Positions 1 through 9,588 of a DNA stretch of 27,667 nt are shown here, one piece after another; within the stretch, counting starts at the first letter, position 1; each line of letters begins with the position of its first letter. The stretch covers positions 1 through 27,667 of the forward strand of contig NZ_CALAGI010000092.1 in NCBI RefSeq assembly GCF_937891315.1. The letters run 5' to 3'. The notes beneath the pieces are model-generated. The model made no database searches and was not told the origin of the DNA. It worked only from the letters and a program-made list of their open reading frames with translations. Position numbers and translations under genes: made by a program. Source of the DNA: an uncultured Amaricoccus sp. Lineage in GTDB: Bacteria > Pseudomonadota > Alphaproteobacteria > Rhodobacterales > Rhodobacteraceae.

Positions 1-232
1 CGACCGGCGGAATCTTTTTCCCGGCCTGGACGGCGTGGGGGACGCTATTCACCGTGCGTGTGCGGCCGGTCTGGTTCTTTGAGCCGTGTTACCGAACAGA
101 GCAGAAAAGCCGAGAACTATCTCAGTATCCGATCATCCGGTGAGGGCAGGGCCCGCCTCCCAATCCCGCCTATCGAACTTGTGAGCCAGTGCGCCCATGC
201 ATTCCCCACGCCAACCCGCTAACACTGCGCGC

Positions 233-829
233 ATGAATCGCCGCGCCCTCCTCCTCGCCCTCACCGCCCTGCCCTTCGCCGCGCCCGCCTTCGCGCAGGC
301 GGTGGATGTGTCCGCGATCAACGCCTATCTCGTCGCGCTGCGCAACGCGCAGGGGCGGTTTCGCCAGACCAATCCCAATGGATCGGTGCAGACCGGCGCC
401 TTCTACCTGGCGAAGCCGGGGCGGATCCGCTTTGAATACGATCAGCCCAAAGGGGCCATGGTGATCGCCGACGGGACCAATGTCGGCGTGTTCGATCCGA
501 AATCGAACCGCAATCCCACGCGCTACCCGCTCAGCCGGACGCCTCTGTCGCTGCTCCTGCGCGAGAACCTGTCGCTGCGCGAGCCGGGCATGGTGCTCGG
601 CGCGACGCGCGACGCGGCGGGGGTGCATGTGACGGTGGTCGACCCCCGGGCGCCGAACGACGGGCGGATGGTGATGACCTTCTCCGAGGATCCGATCGCG
701 CTGCGGGCCTGGGCGATCACCACCAAGACCGGCCAGCGGACCGAGGTGGCGCTGACCGAGCTTTCCACCGGCGTGAGTTCGAACCCGAGCCTCTTCAATA
801 TCGAACTCGCCGCCGCCAACTACCGCTGA
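233..829 (+). CDS. lolA: Outer-membrane lipoprotein carrier protein LolA
   Basis: LolA is the periplasmic chaperone that accepts lipoproteins from the LolCDE exporter and carries them to the outer membrane. The 198-residue precursor has a clear signal peptide: an Arg pair, a hydrophobic stretch at residues 5-20 and an AFA cleavage site at 19-21. The mature protein shows the alphaproteobacterial LolA pattern, with GRFRQTNPNGS, a TGAFYLAKPGRIRFEY strand pair and the PLSLLL helix region. An in-frame ATG lies 36 bases upstream, but the start at 233 puts the signal peptide at the N terminus and is preferred. In many Rhodobacterales lolA follows ftsK; here the 232 bases upstream hold no recognisable gene end, so it may be transcribed alone. 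The family call is secure; the start is slightly less so. Confidence 0.9.
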   Translation: MNRRALLLALTALPFAAPAFAQAVDVSAINAYLVALRNAQGRFRQTNPNGSVQTGAFYLAKPGRIRFEYDQPKGAMVIADGTNVGVFDPKSNRNPTRYPLSRTPLSLLLRENLSLREPGMVLGATRDAAGVHVTVVDPRAPNDGRMVMTFSEDPIALRAWAITTKTGQRTEVALTELSTGVSSNPSLFNIELAAANYR

Positions 830-1064
830 CCGAACCCGTCTCGACCGCGCGGCGGATCGGGGTCCGCTCGTCGGATGCTCCAGTCACGCGGTCCCGCCGC
901 CACCCATCCGGCCCGGCCGGGCCGCCGGCGGAAGTCGGGCAACCTCGCGTTAACCACGTTCGGGCATAGTCCCCGCCCAAGTCGCCCGGCTCGGCGCCCG
1001 TCCGCGGGGCTGAGCCGCCGGGGGCGCTGGTCCCCGGAGCGCGTCGGCATCGAAGGGGTCCGCC

Positions 1065-1499
1065 ATGTGGCACATCCGGCTTCGTCCGCTCATTCTGTCG
1101 CTGCTCCTCGTCCGCGTCGATGGCGCGTTCGCCGAGGAGGCGGCGCCGTCGCCGGTCCGGTTCGTCGTGCTCGAAGCCTCGGACGCCTGCGGCTTCTTCC
1201 GCGGCCAGGCCTATGGGCGGGGCCTGGCGCATTTCTCGATCGAAATGCTGTGGGCCTGCGAGGCGATCTCGCAGCGGCGCGCGGCGCGGATACCGCTGGG
1301 ACCGCGGCTCGCCGCGTGTGACGATGCGCTGACGCGCTATCACGCGGCGATCGCCGCTCTCGCGCGGCTGGCGACGGCCGAGCGGCGGCGGCTGGGCTGG
1401 AACGCGCCGATCCAGCCGCTGAGCGACGAGCGCCGGGCGGCAATCGCCGAGGAGACCGGCGCGATCGCGGCGCTCGAGGCGATCCGCGCCGGATTTTAG
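1065..1499 (+). CDS. Small exported protein of unknown function
   Basis: I do not recognise the family. The 144-residue product has a likely Sec signal peptide (residues 1-23, ending in GAFA before EEAAP). A mature domain of about 120 residues follows, with three cysteines at 42, 65 and 85 and an Ala/Arg-rich helical C-terminal half. An odd number of cysteines in a periplasmic protein would leave one free, or available for a ligand. An AAGGGG purine run sits just upstream of the ATG, supporting this start. The gene stands alone, 235 bases after lolA and about 80 bases before the flavin monooxygenase, all on the same strand. Codon positions are strongly GC-biased like the neighbours, which supports a real resident gene. 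The function is unknown. Confidence 0.65.
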   Translation: MWHIRLRPLILSLLLVRVDGAFAEEAAPSPVRFVVLEASDACGFFRGQAYGRGLAHFSIEMLWACEAISQRRAARIPLGPRLAACDDALTRYHAAIAALARLATAERRRLGWNAPIQPLSDERRAAIAEETGAIAALEAIRAGF

Positions 1500-1580
1500 G
1501 CGCGAGCGACCTCCCGTCAGGGCTGGATTGACGGCCGACCGTGTCTACATTCGGGGAGCAATCCTCTCCCGGTGTGTCCC

Positions 1581-2582
1581 ATGATCCCCTATTCCGTGCT
1601 CGACCTGTCGCCGGTTCCCGAAGGCCGGTCCGCCGCCGACGCGCTGCGCAATACGCTTGATCTCGCGCGGCGGGCCGAGGAATGGGGCTATCATCGCTTC
1701 TGGCTGGCCGAGCATCACAACATGCCCGGGATCGCCAGCGCCGCGACGGCGGTGGTGATCGGACAGGTCGCGGCGGGAACGGAGCGCATCCGGGTCGGCG
1801 CCGGCGGGGTCATGCTGCCGAACCACGCGCCATTGATGGTGGCCGAGCAGTTCGGCACGCTGGCGACGCTCTACCCCGGCCGGATCGACCTCGGGCTCGG
1901 ACGGGCGCCGGGGACCGACATGGCGACGGCCCGCGCCCTGCGGCGGGGGATGGAGGCGGCGGACACCTTTCCGCGCGATGTGCTGGAACTCATCGGCTAT
2001 TTCGACGACGACGCGCCGGACCGGACGGTGCGCGCCGTGCCGGGCACGGGGACGCATGTGCCGGTCTGGATCCTCGGATCAAGCCTCTATGGCGCGCAGC
2101 TCGCCGCGCATTTCGGCCTGCCCTACGCCTTCGCCTCACATTTCGCCCCGGCCGCGCTCGACCAGGCGATAGCGGTCTATCGCGAGACCTTCCGGCCCTC
2201 GGTCCATCTCGACCGGCCGCGGTTCATGCTGGCGGTCAACGTCTTCGCGGCCGCGACCGACGCCGTGGGCGCGTATCTGCGGAGCTCGACGCAGCTCGCC
2301 TTCGCCCGCCTGCGCTCCGGCCGGCCGGGCCCGCTGCCGCGGCCCGTCGCCGATGTCGCGGCGGAGATCGGGCCGGCGGCGCTCGCCATGGTGAACGAGG
2401 CGCTGGCGGTCACGGCCGCGGGCGCGCCGGAGACGGTGCGGGCCGCGTTCGCCGCGCTGATCGCGCGGCACCGGCCGGACGAACTGATCCTGACCGGCCA
2501 GATCCACGACCACGCCGCGCGCCTGCGTTCCTTCGAGATCGCCGCCGAGGCGCTGCGCGCGCTTGAACCCGCGGCGGCCTGA
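1581..2582 (+). CDS. LLM-class flavin-dependent oxidoreductase (luciferase-like monooxygenase)
   Basis: This is a 333-residue member of the bacterial luciferase-like monooxygenase family, a TIM barrel using reduced flavin (FMNH2 or F420 in the wider family). The N terminus MIPYSVLDLSPVPEG is typical of the subgroup annotated as MsnO8-type LLM oxidoreductases. Family landmarks seen are YHRFWLAEHHNMPG, the RIRVGAGGVMLPNHAPL strand and the RIDLGLGRAPGTD loop. An in-frame GTG lies three codons upstream, but the ATG at 1581 gives the canonical N terminus. The substrate cannot be told from sequence. The gene faces the NUDIX gene head-on: its TGA ends at 2582 and the NUDIX stop codon begins at 2583. 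Confidence 0.87.
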   Translation: MIPYSVLDLSPVPEGRSAADALRNTLDLARRAEEWGYHRFWLAEHHNMPGIASAATAVVIGQVAAGTERIRVGAGGVMLPNHAPLMVAEQFGTLATLYPGRIDLGLGRAPGTDMATARALRRGMEAADTFPRDVLELIGYFDDDAPDRTVRAVPGTGTHVPVWILGSSLYGAQLAAHFGLPYAFASHFAPAALDQAIAVYRETFRPSVHLDRPRFMLAVNVFAAATDAVGAYLRSSTQLAFARLRSGRPGPLPRPVADVAAEIGPAALAMVNEALAVTAAGAPETVRAAFAALIARHRPDELILTGQIHDHAARLRSFEIAAEALRALEPAAA

Positions 2583-2995
2583 TCAGCCGAAGGCCCGCGC
2601 GGCATGCGCGACGCTTTCAACGTCGGCGCTGGTATCGGTTCGGACGGCGAGGCCGGCGATCGGCGCCCAGGCGGCTTCCAGCGCGTCGTCGGCGGCCAGC
2701 GGCTCACCTTCGAGCCAGGCGCAGGTCACGGCGACCATCACGTAATGCGCCCGCAACGCCCCATCCTCGCGGTGGAAGGCGTCGAGCGCGGCGAAGGCGG
2801 CGCCGGCGCGGCAGCGGACGCCGGTCTCCTCCCGGGCCTCGCGCTCCGCCGCCGCGCCGAGCGTCTCGCCGAGTTCGATCTTGCCGCCGGGAAAGCCCCA
2901 GAGGCCGGCGTCCGGCGGATTGGCGCGACGGACGAGCAGCACCTCCTCGCCGCGCAGGATCACCGCCAGAACCGCCGGGACGGGCCGCGGCGCGC

Positions 2996-2999
<4 letters not shown>
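2583..2999 (-). CDS. NUDIX hydrolase (MutT-like), last gene of the hut operon
   Basis: A 138-residue NUDIX-fold pyrophosphohydrolase. The signature G-x5-E-x7-RE-x-x-EE-x-G is complete at residues 39-61 (GKIELGE, then REAREETGV). The short length and the GLWGFPGGKIELGE segment resemble MutT/ADP-ribose-pyrophosphatase-like enzymes that remove phosphates from nucleotide derivatives; the substrate cannot be assigned. There is no ATG near the expected N terminus. A TTG at 2999 overlaps the hutU stop in the form TTGA and would be translationally coupled, giving the N terminus MSAPRPVPAVLAVILRG. The next in-frame alternative is a GTG 12 codons in, which would cut into the first beta strand. It follows hutU as the last minus-strand gene, so it should be expressed with histidine catabolism, though no known step there needs it. 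Confidence 0.82.
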
Positions 3000-4665
<1,666 letters not shown>

Positions 4666-4669
<4 letters not shown>

Positions 4670-6234
4670 GAAATGTCTCCCCTGTCCCGGCCGGTTCCGG
4701 CCCCTGTTCCCCTGTCGCCCAGTTCCGGCAACCCAAGCCCGCAAGCCGCGACCAGCGCGCCCGAGCGCACCAGCGCCGCGGCCTCCTCCAGCTCCGGCGC
4801 GACGTAGCGATCGTCGCCGAGCGTCGGCACCCGCTCGCGCAGCCGCGCGATCACGGCGGCGAGCGGCGCGCTGGTCCGGAGCGGTGCGCGATATTCGATC
4901 CCCTGCGCGGCGCAGAGCGCCTCGATCCCGAGGATGCGTTCGAGATTGCCCACCATCCGCCCGAGCCGCCGCGCCCCGTGCGCCGCCATCGAGACGTGAT
5001 CCTCCTGATTGGCGCTGGTCGGCGTCGAATCGGTCGAGCAGGGATGCGCGAGATGCTTGTTCTCGCTCATCAAGGCGGCGGTGGTGACCTCGGCGATCAT
5101 GTAGCCGGAGTTCAGCCCGGGATTGGCGGTCAGGAACGGCGGCAGATCGTGGCTCAGCGTCGGATCGACCATCAGCGCCACCCGCCGCTGGGCGACGGCG
5201 CCGATCTCCGCCACGGCCAGCGCGATGATATCGGCCGCGAAAGCAACCGGTTCGGCGTGAAAATTCCCACCCGACACGATGCCGTCTCTCAGCACCAGCG
5301 GATTGTCGGTGGCGGCGTTCGCTTCGGTTTCCAGCGTCGAAGCCGCGTGGCGCAACAGATCCATCGCCGCGCCGGTCACCTGCGGCTGGCAGCGGATGCA
5401 ATAGGGATCCTGCACCCGGCTGTCGCCGTCGCGATGGCTCTCGCGGATTTCCGATCCCGCCAGCACCGCGCGCATCGCCGCCGCCGCCTCGATCTGCCCG
5501 CGATGGCCGCGCAGCGCGTGGATCTCGGCGCGAAGCGGCGCGGTCGAGCCCATGATCGCATCCGTGCTCAGCGCTGAGATGACCAGCGCATTCCGCGCCG
5601 CCTGCCAGGCGCCGAACAGCCCGGCCAACGCCCAGGCGGTGGAGAATTGCGTGCCGTTGATGAGCGCCAGCCCCTCCTTCGCCGCCAGCTCGATCGGTGC
5701 GAGCCCGACGGAGGCCAGCGCCGCCGCGCCCGGCATTACCGCGCCCCCGACCTCGGCCGCGCCCTCGCCGATCATCACCACCGCCATATGCGCCAGCGGC
5801 GCCAGATCGCCGGAGGCCCCGACCGAGCCCTGCGCCGGCACGACCGGCGTCACCCCGCGGGCGAGCATGCCCTCCAGTAGCTCGATCAGTTCCCAGCGCA
5901 CGCCCGAGGCGCCGCGGCCGAGCGACAGCAGCTTCAGCGCCATCATCAGCCGCGTGACGGCGACCGGCGTCGCCTCCCCTACCCCGGCGCAATGGCTGAG
6001 GATCAGGTTCCGCTGCAACCGCGCGGTGTCCTTCGCCGCGATCTTGACGCTGGCGAGCTTGCCGAAGCCGGTATTGACGCCATAGACCGCCGCCTCTCCG
6101 GCGACCGCCGTCGCGATCCGGCCGGCCGCCATCTCGACCGCCGGCCGCGCCGATCGATCGAGCATGGCCGGCGCGCCCGCGAGCACCGCGCGCAGCGCGT
6201 CGAGCCGGGTTTCCCCGGGCAACATCGCAATCAT
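4666..6234 (-). CDS. hutH: Histidine ammonia-lyase
   Basis: HutH deaminates L-histidine to urocanate, the entry step of the pathway, using a 4-methylidene-imidazole-5-one group formed from an internal Ala-Ser-Gly. That triad is residues 140-142 within GSVGASGDLAPLAH. Other signatures are YGVNTGFGKLAS (catalytic Tyr at 51), YCIRCQPQVTGA and SANQEDHVSMA. The product is 522 residues, a little longer than the usual 505-515; the excess is a Gly-rich C-terminal tail with no recognisable motif. The start ATG overlaps the hutI stop (ATGA), and the stop overlaps the hutU start in the same way. No hutG lies between hutH and hutU, a position where many alphaproteobacterial hut operons carry it. Confidence 0.97.
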
Positions 6235-7433
6235 TCCGAGCCTCCGAACAGCCGCTCGACCAGCGGATTGAACCCGATGCGATAGGCGAGTGCGCGCGGA
6301 TGCTCGACCTCCCAGATCGCGAGATCGGCGCGCATCCCCGGCGCGATCACACCGCGATCGCGCAACCCGAGCGCCCTGGCCGCGACCTTCGTCGTCCCGG
6401 CCAGCGCCTCCTCCGGCGTCAGGCGGAAGAGCGCGCAGCTCATGTTCATCGCGAGCAGCAGGGACGTCAGCGGCGAGGTGCCGGGGTTGCAGTCGGTCGC
6501 CACCGCGATCGCCACCCCGGCGGCGCGCAGATCCTCGACCGGCGGCGCCTTGGTCTCGCGCAAGGTGTAGTAGGCGCCGGGCAACAGCACCGCGACGGTC
6601 CCCGCCGCCGCCATCGCCCGGGCGCCCGCCGCGTCGAGCCATTCGAGATGATCGGCCGACAGCGCCCCATGGCGCGCGGCGAGTTCGGCGCCGCGCAGGT
6701 TCGAGAGCTGTTCGGCATGGAGCTTCACCGGCAGGCCGAGCTCCGCCGCCACGGCGAAGACCTGCGCCATCTCGTCCGGCGAAAACGCGATGCCCTCGCA
6801 GAAGCCGTCCACCGCGTCGACCAGCCCCTCGGCCGCGGCGGCGCGCAGGGTGGGCAGGCAGACCTCGGCGAGATAGCCCGCCGGGTCGCCGCGATACTCC
6901 GCCGGGACCGCGTGCGCGCCGAGGTAGCTCGTCCGCACCGACACCGGACGCACCCGGCCGATCGCGCGCGCGACCCGGAGCATCCGCAGCTCGGTCTCGC
7001 GTTCGAGCCCATAGCCCGACTTGATCTCGATCGTCCCGACGCCCTCGGCGATCAGCGCGTCGATCCGCGGCAGGGCGGCGGCGAGCAAGGCGCCCTCGTC
7101 CGCCGCGCGCGTCGCTGCGACGGTCGAGACAATGCCGCCCCCGGCACGGGCGATCTGCTCGTAGCTCGCCCCTTGCAGTCGCATCTCGAATTCCAGCGCC
7201 CGATCGCCGCCATGCACGACATGGGTATGGCAATCGATCAGCGCCGGCGTGATGAGCCGGCCCGCCAGATCGCGCACCGGCGGGTCGCCAAGATCCGACG
7301 GAAGTCCGGCTTCCGGTCCCACCCAGGCAACCTTGCCACCCCGGAGGACGACGGCGCCGGCGGGAATCAGTCCATATCCATCGGCCATGGTCGCCACGAC
7401 CGTGTTTGTCAGAATAATATCCGTGGCTTGCAT
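6231..7433 (-). CDS. hutI: Imidazolonepropionase
   Basis: HutI hydrolyses imidazolonepropionate to N-formimino-L-glutamate, the third histidine-degradation step. It is a metal-dependent amidohydrolase of 400 residues. Metal and substrate residues are visible in order: DCHTHVVHGGDR (His69, His71), SGYGLERETELRM, KLHAEQLSN (His239), ADHLEWLD (His262) and ATDCNPGTSP (Asp314). The start at 7433 has a GAGGA ribosome-binding site five bases upstream on the minus strand. This is the first gene of the minus-strand hut operon and diverges from hutF across an 84-bp regulatory region. Confidence 0.97.
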   Translation of the reverse strand: MQATDIILTNTVVATMADGYGLIPAGAVVLRGGKVAWVGPEAGLPSDLGDPPVRDLAGRLITPALIDCHTHVVHGGDRALEFEMRLQGASYEQIARAGGGIVSTVAATRAADEGALLAAALPRIDALIAEGVGTIEIKSGYGLERETELRMLRVARAIGRVRPVSVRTSYLGAHAVPAEYRGDPAGYLAEVCLPTLRAAAAEGLVDAVDGFCEGIAFSPDEMAQVFAVAAELGLPVKLHAEQLSNLRGAELAARHGALSADHLEWLDAAGARAMAAAGTVAVLLPGAYYTLRETKAPPVEDLRAAGVAIAVATDCNPGTSPLTSLLLAMNMSCALFRLTPEEALAGTTKVAARALGLRDRGVIAPGMRADLAIWEVEHPRALAYRIGFNPLVERLFGGSE

Positions 7434-7458
7434 CTGCGTCCTCAGGATTTGTCAATGC

Positions 7459-7487
7459 TTGACGACTCGAATATGTAAATGCATATT
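7459..7487 (+). promoter_or_regulatory. Candidate hutF promoter
   Basis: TTGACG (7459-7464) is followed after 17 bases by CATATT (7482-7487), which matches the sigma-70 -10 consensus at four of six positions. On the opposite strand a second -35-like TTGACT lies at 7500-7495 facing hutI; its -10 is less clear (TACATA after 17 bases). The two boxes flank the same AT-rich core, so hutF and hutI promoters probably overlap. Prediction from sequence only. Confidence 0.42.
7471..7486. promoter_or_regulatory. Candidate HutC operator (palindrome)
   Basis: ATATGTAAATGCATAT is an inverted repeat (ATATG, six-base spacer, CATAT) in the middle of the hutI-hutF divergent region, overlapping both predicted promoters. 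It loosely resembles the GT-N-TA-N-AC core of HutC-subfamily operators (six of eight core positions). A second perfect inverted repeat, GTCAA-TGC-TTGAC, lies at 7451-7463. With hutC encoded next door, repression through one or both of these sites is the simplest reading, but the match is imperfect. Confidence 0.42.
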
Positions 7488-7517
7488 AAACCTCAGTCAA
7501 TCATCTGGAGGCCGCCC

Positions 7518-8879
7518 TTGCCGCAGACCCTGTTCGCCCCGGTCGCCCTCCTGCCCGAAGGATGGATCCGCGATCTGCGGCTCGAGATCGACGAGGGGCG
7601 CATCACCTCGGTCACGCCGAACACCTCGCCGAGGCCCGGCGACAATCTGCTGGCCGAGCGGGCGCTGATACCGGCCGCGGCCAATCTGCACAGCCACACC
7701 TTCCAGCGGGCCATGGCCGGCATGACCGAGCGGCGGGGGCCGAGTCCGGACAGCTTCTGGACCTGGCGCCGACTGATGTACAAGTTTCTCGATCATCTGA
7801 CGCCGGAGCAGGTCGAGGCGATCGCCGCTTTCGCCTTCGTCGAGATGCTGGAATCCGGCTTCGCGGCGGTGGCGGAGTTCCACTATCTGCACCATCAGCC
7901 GGGCGGGCACCCTTACGACAACATCGCGGAAATGTCGCAGCGGATCGCCGCGGCGGCGGGGTCGGTCGGGATCGGCCTGACATTGCTGCCGGTGCTCTAT
8001 ACCTACGGCGGAGCGCGGGAGGCGCCGCTTTCGGACGGCCAGCTGCGCTTTGGTTGCGACATCGACCGGTTCGCCGCGCTGACCGAATGCGCGCCCGACC
8101 TCGGCCCCGACGGCGTGCTCGGCGCGGCGCCGCATTCGCTGCGCGCGACGACGCCACGCGACCTCGGCGCGCTGCTCGCGGTGCGCCCCAGCGGGCCGCT
8201 GCATATCCACGCCGCCGAGCAGGAGGAGGAGGTGGCCCAGATCGAGGCCTGGCTGGGGCGGCGTCCGGTGGATTTCCTGTTGTCCGAGATCGGCCTCGAT
8301 GCGCGCTGGTGCCTGATCCACGCGACGCAGATGACCGAGACCGAGACACGGGAACTCGCGGTTTCCGGCGCGGTCGCGGGGCTCTGCCCGATCACCGAGG
8401 CAAATCTCGGCGACGGCATCTTCAACGGGCCGACCTATCTCGCGGCCGGCGGCGGCTTCGGGCTCGGCACCGACAGCAATATCCAGATCAATCTCGCGAC
8501 CGAACTGCGCCAGCTCGAATATTCCCAGCGCCTGCGCGACCGGGCGCGCAATGTGCTGAGCGTGCCGGGCGCCTCGACCGGCACCACGCTCTACACCGGC
8601 GCGCTCGCCGGCGGGGCGCGCGCACTCGGGCGCGACAGCGGCGCGATCCGGGTCGGCGCCTGGGCCGATCTGCTGACGCTGGACCGCGATCATGCCAGTC
8701 TCGCGCCGCTTGATCAGCTGCAGATCCTCGACGGCTGGATCTTCGCCGGACCGCGCGGCGCGGTGCGCGACGTCTGGTCGGCGGGACGGCGCGTGGTGAG
8801 CGACGGCCGGCATTTCGACCGCGACCGGATCGAAACCGCCTGGCGCCGGACCATGGCCGACCTCCGCGCCCTGATCTGA
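7518..8879 (+). CDS. hutF: Formimidoylglutamate deiminase
   Basis: HutF deiminates N-formimino-L-glutamate to N-formyl-L-glutamate plus ammonia, committing the pathway to the HutG branch. From the chosen start the amidohydrolase has 453 residues, the usual length. Metal and catalytic residues are seen in AANLHSHTFQRAMAG (His58, His60), LHIHAAEQEEE (His229, His231), LIHATQMT (His268) and LGTDSN (Asp319). Two starts compete. An ATG at 7479 would add 13 residues but lies inside the predicted -10/operator region. A TTG at 7518 has a TGGAGG ribosome-binding site six bases upstream and gives the normal family N terminus (MPQTLFAPVALLPEGW), so TTG is chosen. hutC begins four bases after the stop. 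Confidence 0.94.
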   Translation: MPQTLFAPVALLPEGWIRDLRLEIDEGRITSVTPNTSPRPGDNLLAERALIPAAANLHSHTFQRAMAGMTERRGPSPDSFWTWRRLMYKFLDHLTPEQVEAIAAFAFVEMLESGFAAVAEFHYLHHQPGGHPYDNIAEMSQRIAAAAGSVGIGLTLLPVLYTYGGAREAPLSDGQLRFGCDIDRFAALTECAPDLGPDGVLGAAPHSLRATTPRDLGALLAVRPSGPLHIHAAEQEEEVAQIEAWLGRRPVDFLLSEIGLDARWCLIHATQMTETETRELAVSGAVAGLCPITEANLGDGIFNGPTYLAAGGGFGLGTDSNIQINLATELRQLEYSQRLRDRARNVLSVPGASTGTTLYTGALAGGARALGRDSGAIRVGAWADLLTLDRDHASLAPLDQLQILDGWIFAGPRGAVRDVWSAGRRVVSDGRHFDRDRIETAWRRTMADLRALI

Positions 8880-8883
8880 TCCG

Positions 8884-9588
8884 ATGATCAAGCCGACGGC
8901 AAAGCACGCGGCGATCCACGCCGATCTGCTCGCGCGTATCACCTCGGGCGCCTGGCCGCCCGGCACGGCGATCCCGCGCGAGGCGGAACTGGCGCGGGAA
9001 TTCGACTGCACCCGGCCGACCGTGGCCCGCGCCCTCGCCGCGCTGGTCGAGGCCGGGCTGATCGAACGCCGCCGCCGCGCCGGAAGCCGCGTTGTCGAGC
9101 GCCGCGCGCGCGAGGCGCTTCTGCGCATCCCGCTCATCCGCGAGGAGATCGAGGCGACGGGGCGGGCCTACGGCTATCACCGCCTGTCGCGCCGCCGGGG
9201 CACGCCGCCGTCCGCGATCCGCGCCCTGCTGGGGCCTGGGCCGGCGTTGCGCGTCACCTGCCTGCACAGCGCGGACGGACGACCCTATCAGCTCGAAGAC
9301 CGCTGGATCAGCCTCGCCACCGCGCCGGGCGCCGAGGCCGAGACCTTCCTCGACGCCGGCCCCAACGACTGGCTGGTGCGGACCGTGCCCTTCTCGGTCG
9401 CCGAGCACAGCCTTTCCGCCGCGGCGGCGAACGAGGTCGAGGCCGAGGCGCTGGCGATCCCCGTCGGCGCCCCGGTCTTTGTCATCGAGCGCGCAACCTG
9501 GCTCGACGGCGCGGCGGTGACCTTCGCCCGCCTGACCCATCCGGGCGCCGGCTTCCGCCTCCTCACCCGCGACGTCGGCCCGGCCTGA
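8884..9588 (+). CDS. hutC: GntR/HutC-family transcriptional regulator, likely hut repressor
   Basis: A 234-residue regulator with an N-terminal GntR winged helix (about residues 5-72, with PREAELAREFDCTRPTVARALAAL covering the recognition helices) and a C-terminal UTRA ligand-binding domain (about 80-230, ending in the typical FARLTHPGAGFRL). HutC proteins repress hut operons and are released by urocanate or formiminoglutamate. Co-transcription with hutF, four bases downstream of it, and the palindromes upstream of hutF/hutI make autoregulated control of the whole locus likely. Its TGA ends at 9588 and directly abuts the stop codon of the convergent acylase gene. Confidence 0.9.
   Translation: MIKPTAKHAAIHADLLARITSGAWPPGTAIPREAELAREFDCTRPTVARALAALVEAGLIERRRRAGSRVVERRAREALLRIPLIREEIEATGRAYGYHRLSRRRGTPPSAIRALLGPGPALRVTCLHSADGRPYQLEDRWISLATAPGAEAETFLDAGPNDWLVRTVPFSVAEHSLSAAAANEVEAEALAIPVGAPVFVIERATWLDGAAVTFARLTHPGAGFRLLTRDVGPA

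Noticed and set aside
949..968. GTTAAC and CATAGT before the small exported protein as a promoter or CtrA site
   Set aside because: Only a half-site of the CtrA TTAA-N7-TTAA pattern is present and the spacing to CATAGT is too short.
1528..1551. TTGACG and TACATT before the flavin monooxygenase as a promoter
   Set aside because: The spacer is only 12 bases, too short for a sigma-70 promoter.
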